Assembly: GCA_027310505.1 (NCBI GenBank)
Contig: DAIDAS010000212.1
Coordinates: 1-6,362 of the forward strand
Direction: 5' to 3'
DNA: 6,362 nt
Source of the DNA: a bacterium
GTDB lineage: Bacteria; Pseudomonadota; Gammaproteobacteria; Burkholderiales; Methylophilaceae
The position numbers were made by a program, and so were the translations under genes. Numbering within the stretch: the stretch's first letter is position 1; the number at the start of each line of letters is the position of its first letter. The notes under the pieces are model-generated. The model saw only the letters and a list, made by a program, of their open reading frames with translations, was not told the origin of the DNA and made no database searches. Below, one piece after another: positions 1 through 5,934 of the stretch.

Positions 1-715
1 CCTTCCAGTTGGCGCTGATCTTATGATTCACAAAGGCCATCATTTCGCTCACTTCCGAACCGGTCGGCGTGATGGAGGGGCGGTAATCGTAAATGAGCCC
101 CGCGCTGGTGCTTGGCGCCAGCTTGTAGGTCCCCCCCACCGAGCCGAAGAAGACGTTATCGAGCGGGGCGGCACTGGTGTCGCCATAGACGCGATAACCC
201 ACGGTACCCAGGGCCGTGAAATTGCCAAAGCTCTTGTACAGGTCAATCTGGGCGGTGTAGTCGTTTTCACCCGTGCCCAGGCCCTTGTCCTTGTCGGCGG
301 TACCAAACTTCACTTTGCCGGTCAGGTCGATCACCGGCATGCTGTCGCTGCCGCCGTAAAGGTTGTAGGTGGCGCCGGCCACGATATCCCCCAGCCCCGA
401 CTCGGTGGTGCGTCTGGTCGTGGTGGTGTCTCTGAATTTACCAATGCCGGGCGAAACGTTGCCCGGGCCGGTAATCGTGACATAAGGCACGGTCAGCTTG
501 AGCACCCAGCGATCAAGCTCATACTTGGCAATCACGGGCACGGACGTGATATTCGTTTTCTCGTTGCTGCCGTATTTGCCTGAGCTGTAGTCAAAACCCG
601 TGGTCAGGGTAAAGGTACCGGCCTCATCAGCCAGTGCCGACTGGAGGGATAGCCCGAACAGGCCAGTCATGACAATGGTGGTAACTAGGGTTTTTATCTT
701 CATTGTAGTTTTCAT
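1..715 (-). CDS. Outer-membrane beta-barrel protein, transporter-like, 3' end cut by window edge
   Basis: This frame stays open from ATG 715 to the window edge: 238 codons plus one base, with no stop. The N-terminus (MKTTMKIKTL, a hydrophobic stretch, then QSALA before DEAGTF) is a Sec signal peptide with likely cleavage near residue 29. The mature part alternates short beta strands and Gly/Asn/Asp turns: FDYSSGKYG, WVLKLTVPYVTITGPGNV, SGLGDIVAGATYNLYGG, DLTGKVKFGTADKDKGLGTG, and HKISANWK at the edge. This pattern matches the family of small outer-membrane proteins often annotated as transporter or MetA-pathway phenol-degradation-like; I recognise it from memory. Family members end in a short aromatic strand soon after the NW motif, so about 20-30 residues are probably missing. 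It would sit in the outer membrane; the substrate is unknown. Neither ATG 715 nor the in-frame ATG 703 has a clear ribosome binding site. It lies 40 bp downstream of the hexad-repeat gene and could be co-transcribed with it. Confidence 0.85.
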   Translation of the reverse strand, partial: MKTTMKIKTLVTTIVMTGLFGLSLQSALADEAGTFTLTTGFDYSSGKYGSNEKTNITSVPVIAKYELDRWVLKLTVPYVTITGPGNVSPGIGKFRDTTTTRRTTESGLGDIVAGATYNLYGGSDSMPVIDLTGKVKFGTADKDKGLGTGENDYTAQIDLYKSFGNFTALGTVGYRVYGDTSAAPLDNVFFGSVGGTYKLAPSTSAGLIYDYRPSITPTGSEVSEMMAFVNHKISANWK

Positions 716-755
716 ATTGATTCTGGTTCAGTGGATTAACGGCCTGGACTAACTT

Positions 756-1235
756 TTAATCGGGACGTCCGGCTTTCTCGGGACGCTCGACTCTTTCGAT
801 GCGCTCAATCTTCTCAGGGCGCTCAACCTTCTCGGGGCGCTCAACCTTTTCTGGACGTTCGGCCTTCTCGATACGTTCAGCCTTCTCAATGCGTTCGGTT
901 TTCTCGATGCGTTCCGTCTTTTCGATATGATCAGCTTTTTCAACATGATCCAGCTTTTCAGCACGCTTCAACTCAATCCGCTCCTGATTCCTTCTCAGTC
1001 TTTCCGCGGCATTCTGCAGGCCCTTATTGTCGGGGTCCCTTTTCAGATTTTTATCGACGCTCTTGATCCCTTGATCCAAGGGCTGTTTTGTCGTGGGAGC
1101 GGTAATGACAGTGGTCGTAGTTGTTGTGCTTGTCGTGCCCGTGGTGGAGGTTGAAGTACTATCCGCCGCAAAGCTGATGCCAGCGATACCCAGGCCAGCG
1201 ATTGCAACTGCGGCCGCGATTTTGGTTTGATTCAT
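756..1235 (-). CDS. Secreted hexapeptide-repeat protein (Glu/Lys/Arg-rich), unknown function
   Basis: A 159-residue protein. ATG 1235 is chosen because AAGGA sits about 7 nt upstream and a clean signal peptide follows at once (MNQTKIAAAVAIAGLGIAG, SFAA before DST). The frame also has an upstream ATG at 1295, but that would put 20 extra residues before the signal peptide. After cleavage near residue 24 comes a Ser/Thr-rich linker (residues 25-49), then a polar segment (50-91), then 11 hexads in tandem (92-157) of the form [I/P]-E-K-x-E-R. The first hexads carry Leu/Val/Ile and the later ones mostly Pro, so the tail shifts from likely helix to a stiffer extended form. The tail has no Cys and no membrane segment. 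The protein is probably periplasmic or exported. I do not recognise a named family. The function is unknown; a spacer, an envelope-spanning or a polyanion-binding role are all only guesses. An outer-membrane barrel gene follows after 40 bp. Confidence 0.8.
   Translation of the reverse strand: MNQTKIAAAVAIAGLGIAGISFAADSTSTSTTGTTSTTTTTTVITAPTTKQPLDQGIKSVDKNLKRDPDNKGLQNAAERLRRNQERIELKRAEKLDHVEKADHIEKTERIEKTERIEKAERIEKAERPEKVERPEKVERPEKIERIERVERPEKAGRPD
765..962 (-). repeat. 18-bp tandem repeat encoding 11 hexapeptides
   Basis: Eleven in-frame 18-bp units lie inside the secreted protein gene. In translation order they read AEKLDH, VEKADH, IEKTER (twice), IEKAER (twice), PEKVER (twice), PEKIER, IERVER and PEKAGR. 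Glu at position 2 is kept in all 11 units and Lys at position 3 in 10 of them, while position 1 is Ile/Val or Pro (Ala in the first unit). Neighbouring units differ mostly at third codon positions. This means the array is not a fresh slippage product and the peptide has been kept by selection (inference from the substitution pattern). Confidence 0.85.
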
Positions 1236-1283
1236 CGTGATTTCCTTGTAGATAGAATTTATAGGTACTCCGCCAACTGACGG

Positions 1284-1332
1284 GGGTTTTATCAACCCGG
1301 ATGCTGGTTGCCAGAAGGCAGTTTATCCGGGT
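1284..1332 (-). promoter_or_regulatory. Nested inverted repeats upstream of the hexad-repeat gene
   Basis: ACCCGGAT (1295-1302) and ATCCGGGT (1325-1332) form a perfect 8-bp inverted repeat. Inside it lies a second stem, TGCC (1309-1312) with GGCA (1317-1320) around a 4-nt loop. A competing stem, GGGTT (1284-1288) with AACCC (1294-1298), shares bases with the outer stem, so the two cannot form together. The element starts about 50 bp upstream of ATG 1235. No T-run follows on the minus strand, so it does not look like a normal terminator. It could be a leader structure or a protein-binding dyad. Whether it is transcribed is unknown, because no convincing promoter was found. Confidence 0.4.
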
Positions 1333-1605
1333 ACATCATTGTGAAAATTAAAGTTTGGTGACAAGCATGGTTGTGGCAAGCATTAACTATGCCAAATGAT
1401 TAATATGTTGATTTATAGAATGGTTATTCAGTGAGCCAAATCAATTCACATTAATTATGTGTCTCCATTTGACGACAAATAATTTTCATAATGATTTAGT
1501 GATATGAATTTGCAGTAATTTTTTATGTATCCAAATTGAGACAAATCATTCGGCAAGGCTTATTGCAGTTTTTTACTGAAATGAGCGCATTTTGGCGTAT
1601 TGAAC
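1333..1605. other. AT-rich intergenic region without a gene
   Basis: No credible reading frame is present on either strand. Base composition is clearly richer in A and T than the flanking genes. It holds two CAAGCAT copies (1362-1368 and 1377-1383, 15 bp apart). It also holds an imperfect long direct repeat starting at ATGTGTCTCC (from 1457) and ATGTATCC (from 1525), both ending in GACAAAT. A small CAGT/ACTG stem with a T-rich loop lies near 1566-1578, just past the stop codon of the Pro/Tyr-rich gene. The region probably contains the end of that transcript and the control region for the hexad-repeat gene. Confidence 0.5.
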
Positions 1606-1914
1606 TTAATCGTCGTCGTCATCGTCATGTCTGTGATGCCTCCCCCAGCCATGGGGGCCGTGGCGGAACCGCCAATCGTCATTCCTGAAATAGACTCTGG
1701 GACCATACGGCTCGAAGTAAACGGGCGCAGGAGGGATGTATACCGGCGGCCTTGCGTAATAGACAGGCGGCGGCGCGTAGTACACAGGTGGGTCGTAATA
1801 GTATCCGGGCGAACCGATGTTCAAGCTGAAACCTACCGAGTCGTGGGCATAAGCGCCAGTTGTGCCACAGATACCGATGGCGATTGCTATCAATGAAAAC
1901 CGTATCTTTTTCAT
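1606..1914 (-). CDS. Small secreted Pro/Tyr-rich protein with His/Asp tail, unknown function
   Basis: A 102-residue protein. ATG 1914 is chosen because AAGGAG lies 6 nt upstream; an in-frame TTG two codons earlier is too close to that site. Residues 1-23 form a signal peptide (KK, hydrophobic core, AYA before HDS). Residues 36-70 are a low-complexity Pro/Tyr region built on PPVYY-like units (DPPVYYA, PPPVYYA, RPPVYI, PAPVYF). The end is rich in Gly, His and Arg (RHGPHGWGRHHRH) and closes with six Asp. Short exported proteins with this PxVYY pattern are frequent in betaproteobacteria and are usually annotated as hypothetical. It probably acts in the periplasm or at the cell surface. The His/Asp tail could bind divalent metal ions, and Tyr-rich repeats can mediate surface or self-association; both are inference. 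It appears monocistronic, with 175 bp upstream and 370 bp downstream to the next start. Confidence 0.8.
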   Translation of the reverse strand: MKKIRFSLIAIAIGICGTTGAYAHDSVGFSLNIGSPGYYYDPPVYYAPPPVYYARPPVYIPPAPVYFEPYGPRVYFRNDDWRFRHGPHGWGRHHRHDDDDDD

Positions 1915-1950
1915 AACCAACTCCTTTAGCTACCTTATTGCTATGAGTGT

Positions 1951-1968
1951 TGCATTAACACTAATGCA
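1951..1968. promoter_or_regulatory. 18-bp dyad, candidate operator upstream of the Pro/Tyr-rich gene
   Basis: TGCATTA (1951-1957) and TAATGCA (1962-1968) form a perfect 7-bp inverted repeat around a 4-bp spacer. It lies 37-54 bp upstream of ATG 1914, where a promoter or operator would be expected. The 18-bp length suits a dimeric helix-turn-helix repressor or activator. On the minus strand the DNA further upstream (about 1981-2025) is rich in A tracts. No convincing -35/-10 pair could be assigned. Confidence 0.4.
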
Positions 1969-2095
1969 CAATTCGTTCCAGGTAGATAGTTGGTTGTTTT
2001 GTATTGGGATTATTGTTTTTTGTGGATAGCCTGCCCCGGGTGGTGTCGTCATTTTCAGACGCCTGTCCACGCGGGTGGCGTTACGTATGGTTAAT

Positions 2096-3982
2096 TTACC
2101 AATGCAGGCGCCGGAGTAACGCGCTTTTCTTTTGCTGGTGACCTTGCATGCGCTGCAGGATGTCGTCCAGCGTGTCGATGGCCTCGATAATGTGCGGTCC
2201 CTTGTTGAGCATGACGCACTCGGCGCGTTCGCTCATGGCGGCATCGGTAATTTCGGCGCGACTTGGCTTGCCATTTTTGGTCAGGCCTTCCAGTACCTGG
2301 GTGGCCCAGATCACCGGCAAGTGTGCTGCTTCGGCTAACCACAGGATCTCTTCCTGCAATTCGGCCAGCCGCTCATAGCCACACTCTACTGCCAGGTCGC
2401 CACGTGCAATCATGACTCCGACCGTGGGCCAGCGCAGCAGTGCAAACAGTAACTCGGGCAGGCACTCGAATGCGGCACGGGTTTCTATTTTCAGCACGAT
2501 TCCCAGATTGGAAGCGTCAAGCCGCTTGAGGTGCCGCTGCAGCATCAGAATATCGGTCTGCCGGCGCACGAAGGACAGCCCGATCATGTCGGCATGGCGG
2601 GCAATAAACTCCAGGTGTTCGGCATCTTGTGCGGTCATGCCGTTGAGTTCAAGTCGACTGTCAGGCAGATTGATGCCCTTGTCGGCCAGCAGTTTCTCCC
2701 CGCCATCGCGGGCCTGGGTAATCTCGACGATGATTTCGTTGGGTGTGACGCTGTGGATGACTCCACCGATCCGGCCATCGTCGATCAGCAGGCGTTCGCC
2801 AGGTTTGACGCTGTCGAACACTTCCGGTAGCGAGCAGCTGATGACGGCGGACTGCAACAGCCGCCCGCTTTCGTCCAACTGCGCCGGCCGCCCGGGGATC
2901 GCTTCGCGCGTGAGGGTGAGCGTGTCACCGCGCTGGAGCCGGATGGGCTCGAGTTGGCGGGGCAGTGCGCCCACCAGCCCGACGCTGCCGACTCGGCGGG
3001 GATGCCCCGACGCGGGCACCCGCAGCAAATGCAGCTCCAGCCCCGGCGTGACATAGGCAGTCTGGCTAGCTTCGGCCCAGAACCCGTTGCCAACCTGCTC
3101 TAGCAGTTGCAGGCTACGCAAAGCTCCGCGCGCGTCTGTGAACTCTATCCTGTCGTGCCCTGTGGCCTGGGCCAGCCAGTCCCCCTGTATCGGCAGGCAG
3201 GCATCGGCGGGAGCCGGACATGAGAACATTTCGTTGTCCGGGTGCAACCAGATGCGAGCGGGTGCCGTGACATGGCCATAAGCGTCGCGTTGTGGCCGCC
3301 ATTTTAGAACCGCTGGTCCAGGCGCGATCTCGCCAGTGCGCAGCTTGGGGCCGCCCAAATCCATCAGGATGCGGCAATGGCGCCCGGTTTCGCGTGATGC
3401 CTGCCTGATTTGCCGGATCATGCGTTCCCAGACTTCCGGGCTGTCATGGGCGCAATTGATACGGGCGCAGTCCATGCCATGCTGCAAAAACTTTTTGATG
3501 AGCGTGTAATCATCTACGCACTCGCCGGGCATCGTCACCATGATGCGTGCCTGACGATGTGACGGCGCGTTGCCGAGCAGGTTGCCAGTGTTGGTCTGCA
3601 GCAGATCGGACGCTGGCAGGGGCTGGGAAATCGCAGGAGTCGGATGGTCTTGCGGAGGAATATCCAGTGCGCGCTGCAATAGCGTGATAATGGAGTGCAG
3701 GTTGCTGAGGACGTGTGATTCCGCACGCCCTAATGAAGATAATCCCACCGCAGCCAGCTTTTTCTGGAGGGGGCGCATATCTCGCCGCCGCAGGCCGAGG
3801 TAACGAACCAGATTGGTGGCGCTGGTCAGATGATTCACATCTACCTGCTTTAGGGTTTCGATCGATTCCGCTTCAAGGGTGACCAAGTCCCGCTGCAACT
3901 CCTGAAGTTCATGCAGCAGCCCGGCGTAAGCCGGCAGATCACTGCTTTCCGATTGCTCTGCAACGTCGCGTTGACCATGCAT
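2096..3982 (-). CDS. pyk: Atypical pyruvate kinase with N-terminal extension and no C-terminal domain
   Basis: Pyruvate kinase moves phosphate from phosphoenolpyruvate to ADP in the last step of glycolysis, in the cytoplasm. ATG 3982 (628 residues) is preferred because GGGAG lies 8 nt upstream; ATG 3997 (633 residues) is also open but has no good site. Residues below count from ATG 3997. Residues 20-115 are a helical domain with NLVRYLGLRRRDMRPLQ and GLSSLGRAESHV. The barrel starts at 150: R179, N181 and H184 in RINCAHD, D213 and GPK (216-218), R220, GINLP (441-445), SFVR (475-478), K503 and E505 in LKIET, ARGDL (531-535) and T566 in ATQ. These match the substrate, metal and catalytic positions of the family. 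The usual Ser in N-F-S-H is Ala183. The middle region (about 222-430) is roughly twice the normal length. The protein ends soon after VMLNKGPHI, so the C-terminal effector-binding domain is absent. Activity is likely, but control must differ from classical enzymes. Confidence 0.88.
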   Translation of the reverse strand: MHGQRDVAEQSESSDLPAYAGLLHELQELQRDLVTLEAESIETLKQVDVNHLTSATNLVRYLGLRRRDMRPLQKKLAAVGLSSLGRAESHVLSNLHSIITLLQRALDIPPQDHPTPAISQPLPASDLLQTNTGNLLGNAPSHRQARIMVTMPGECVDDYTLIKKFLQHGMDCARINCAHDSPEVWERMIRQIRQASRETGRHCRILMDLGGPKLRTGEIAPGPAVLKWRPQRDAYGHVTAPARIWLHPDNEMFSCPAPADACLPIQGDWLAQATGHDRIEFTDARGALRSLQLLEQVGNGFWAEASQTAYVTPGLELHLLRVPASGHPRRVGSVGLVGALPRQLEPIRLQRGDTLTLTREAIPGRPAQLDESGRLLQSAVISCSLPEVFDSVKPGERLLIDDGRIGGVIHSVTPNEIIVEITQARDGGEKLLADKGINLPDSRLELNGMTAQDAEHLEFIARHADMIGLSFVRRQTDILMLQRHLKRLDASNLGIVLKIETRAAFECLPELLFALLRWPTVGVMIARGDLAVECGYERLAELQEEILWLAEAAHLPVIWATQVLEGLTKNGKPSRAEITDAAMSERAECVMLNKGPHIIEAIDTLDDILQRMQGHQQKKSALLRRLHW

Positions 3983-4038
3983 GGCCACGTCTCCCATGTT
4001 TTCGGGGGGAATCCATCAATGAGTGTATGGAACTGCTA

Positions 4039-4073
4039 TGAAGAAAATATGGAGTCGTCGTGAAGAAAATATG
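4039..4073. promoter_or_regulatory. Two 13-bp direct repeats 22 bp apart upstream of pyruvate kinase
   Basis: TGAAGAAAATATG occurs exactly at 4039-4051 and again at 4061-4073, with 9 bp between copies. Read along the gene the unit is CATATTTTCTTCA. The 22-bp period is about two helical turns, so a protein bound to both copies would sit on the same face of the DNA. The copies lie about 40-90 bp upstream of the possible start codons, in the region where the promoter should be. No -35/-10 pair could be assigned with confidence. Confidence 0.45.
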
Positions 4074-4096
4074 ACAGTAACGATATTATTGTGGAG

Positions 4097-4121
4097 GCCC
4101 AGCATTCATGTAATGCTGGGC
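4097..4121 (-). terminator. Perfect 10-bp hairpin after the c-di-GMP gene
   Basis: GCCCAGCATT (4097-4106) and AATGCTGGGC (4112-4121) pair perfectly around a 5-nt loop. The hairpin begins 35 nt after the stop codon of the upstream gene and about 100 bp before the pyruvate kinase start. No T-run follows in the direction of transcription (CTCCACAATA), so it is not a classic intrinsic terminator. It may mark a 3' end or protect the transcript. Confidence 0.5.
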
Positions 4122-4132
4122 ACTTAAGCTAT

Positions 4133-4149
4133 TCTGGCTTGGCGCCAGA
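4133..4149 (-). terminator. 6-bp hairpin directly after the stop codon
   Basis: TCTGGC (4133-4138) and GCCAGA (4144-4149) pair around a 5-nt loop, only 6 nt past the TAA of the GGDEF-EAL gene. Read on the plus strand it is followed by CGG and five T, which is terminator-like, but no plus-strand gene reads into it. On the minus strand it stands in tandem with the 10-bp hairpin, and together they may end the transcript. Confidence 0.4.
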
Positions 4150-4155
4150 CGGTTT

Positions 4156-5934
4156 TTAGCGTGAATAATCAGTGGGGTAGTCCGGATTCAGCCTATTCTC
4201 TTTTACCCACGACTCAAGCTGGGCGGCCGGCAGTGGTTTTGAAAACCGGTACCCTTGAACAAACTCGCAACCGCTGGAGTGTGCCAGAGCCAGTTCGCTG
4301 TCGGTTTCGACCCCTTCGGCGACTAATTCCAGCGACATGCTTTTTCCTAGCGCGGCAATGGCTCTCACAATCTCGACGTTTACGGGTTCCCGTTCTATGT
4401 GACGGATGAAGGACTGATCGACCTTGAGCCGGTCGATTGGGAATCTTCTGAGGTAACTCAGATTCGAATAGCCGGTTCCAAAATCATCAATGGCCAGTTT
4501 TACGCCTAACTCATGCAATTCGCGCAATGTTTTAAGGACGGCATCCACGTCATGCATGAACAGGCTTTCGGTGAGTTCGAGCTCAAGATACATCGGCTGC
4601 ATGCCGCTTTCGGCGATGATGGAGCGCACCATCGCGCTGAATTCCGTCTGGTAGAACTGCATCGCCGAAATGTTGACCGACATGGTCATTGGCTGCATGC
4701 CGTTTTCCATCCAGGCTATGTGCTGTCGACAGGCCTCTTTCAGTACCCATTTGCCGATGGGTACGATCAGCCCGGTTTCTTCTGCGATTTCGATGAAGTG
4801 GACTGGGGAAAGCAGTCCGCGTTCCGGATGTCGCCACCTGATCAATGCTTCGTTGCCGACTATTTTTCCGGTGGAAATCAACACCTGGGGTTGGTAAAAC
4901 AACTCGAATTCATTACGTTCCAATGCCATGCGCATGTCGGTTTCAAGCGACATGCGGTCGAACGAATATAAATTCATGCCCGCAACGTAATGCCGATAAG
5001 TGTTGCGGCCACTGCGCTTGGCTTCATACATGGCGGCATCGGCTTTCACCAGCAGGCCTGCCGGATCGTCGTCATCGTCAGGGCATAGCGCCGTGCCTAT
5101 GCTGGCGGTGATGAATACTTCGCGCCCCATGATCTGCAAGGGCTGCCTCATTGATTCGACAATGCGGTTGCACAGGATGTCCAGGTCGTCCTGAGAGTTC
5201 ACGTTTTCCAGCATGATGGTGAATTCATCGCCTGACAGGCGTGCGACCGTGTCGCTTTCCCGTGCGCAACCTGACAGGCGAGCCGCTACCGTCGATAGCA
5301 GCCTGTCCCCGAACCCGTGCCCCATCGAGTCGTTGAAATGCTTGAAGTTGTCCAGGTCGATGAACAGCAGCCCTACCTGGGCTTTCTGACGATTCGATTC
5401 AGCGATCGCCATGGTCAGCCTGTCCAGAAAGAGAATGCGGTTGGGCAGCTTGGTCAGCTGGTCGTAATGGGCGAGATAGAAAAGATTGGCCTGCTTGCGC
5501 TGGGTGATTTCGTTCAACAGGTCATGACCATTTGCGATTCCTATGTATCGCCCGTTGTCGGTGGCAATGAATCCGCGCACCATGTGTTGCATGCCGGCGT
5601 CGATGATGATCCTGGCAATATCGTCGATGGAGGTTTCCTTGTCGACGATAATCGGGGATTTGGTCATGAAATCGGAAATTCTCTTCTTGCCGTAAATCTC
5701 TCTGGTGTAAGGTTTGCTGAAGCTTTCGACAAAAGAGTGGCGATCGACGACGCCTGTGGGGATGTTGTCTTGATTGACTACCGGGATTGCAAAGATGTCG
5801 GAGTTTTCCTGGAATAACTCGAGCACCGCCAGGCATCGCACCGATTCATCGACTGGCGGAGTATATTTGAGCAAGCGCATGACCGTAGGATTCTCGTCCA
5901 CTCTGTTCAAGCGTGCATGCATCGGTAAATTCAT
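4156..5934 (-). CDS. CBS-GGDEF-EAL cyclic-di-GMP cyclase/phosphodiesterase
   Basis: This enzyme makes and/or breaks cyclic di-GMP, the second messenger that sets motility against biofilm growth. ATG 5934 (592 residues) is preferred because AAGGG lies 7 nt upstream; ATG 5955 adds seven residues without a good site. Two CBS motifs fill residues 20-145 (the second starts near MTKSPIIVD) and probably sense an adenine nucleotide or similar ligand. The GGDEF domain (about 150-315) has HYDQLTKLPNR, D193 in FIDLDNFK, the RxxD inhibition site RESD (225-228) and the active loop SGDEF (234-238). Ser for the first Gly is common in active cyclases. The EAL domain (about 325-580) keeps E362 in EALIR, N421, E453, D483/D484 in DDFGTGYSNLSYL, K504, E540 in EGVET and Q560, the full phosphodiesterase set. 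There is no membrane segment, so it is cytoplasmic. Both activities look possible; which one dominates cannot be read from sequence. A run of five Asp (286-290) lies in the GGDEF domain. Confidence 0.93.
   Translation of the reverse strand: MNLPMHARLNRVDENPTVMRLLKYTPPVDESVRCLAVLELFQENSDIFAIPVVNQDNIPTGVVDRHSFVESFSKPYTREIYGKKRISDFMTKSPIIVDKETSIDDIARIIIDAGMQHMVRGFIATDNGRYIGIANGHDLLNEITQRKQANLFYLAHYDQLTKLPNRILFLDRLTMAIAESNRQKAQVGLLFIDLDNFKHFNDSMGHGFGDRLLSTVAARLSGCARESDTVARLSGDEFTIMLENVNSQDDLDILCNRIVESMRQPLQIMGREVFITASIGTALCPDDDDDPAGLLVKADAAMYEAKRSGRNTYRHYVAGMNLYSFDRMSLETDMRMALERNEFELFYQPQVLISTGKIVGNEALIRWRHPERGLLSPVHFIEIAEETGLIVPIGKWVLKEACRQHIAWMENGMQPMTMSVNISAMQFYQTEFSAMVRSIIAESGMQPMYLELELTESLFMHDVDAVLKTLRELHELGVKLAIDDFGTGYSNLSYLRRFPIDRLKVDQSFIRHIEREPVNVEIVRAIAALGKSMSLELVAEGVETDSELALAHSSGCEFVQGYRFSKPLPAAQLESWVKENRLNPDYPTDYSR

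Noticed and set aside
23..583. Plus-strand open frame of 186 codons
   Set aside because: It lies antisense to the outer-membrane barrel gene, which has a signal peptide and family-like strands. The plus-strand product has no recognisable domain.
765..962. CRISPR-like array
   Set aside because: The 18-bp units are contiguous with no spacers and are in frame with a protein repeat.
749..964. Second minus-strand frame through the hexad array (Arg/Lys/Ser-rich)
   Set aside because: It exists only because the 18-bp tandem repeat keeps every frame open. It has no ribosome binding site and no match to known proteins.
2059..2081. Possible hairpin (ACGCC/GGCGT) downstream of the pyruvate kinase gene
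   Set aside because: The stem is only 5 bp with a 13-nt loop, and no T-run follows on the minus strand, so a terminator call is not supported.
4513..4971. Plus-strand open frame of 152 codons
   Set aside because: It is antisense to the EAL domain, whose catalytic motifs are all intact in the minus frame.
5317..5817. Plus-strand open frame of 166 codons
   Set aside because: It is antisense to the CBS and GGDEF domains and shows no domain of its own.
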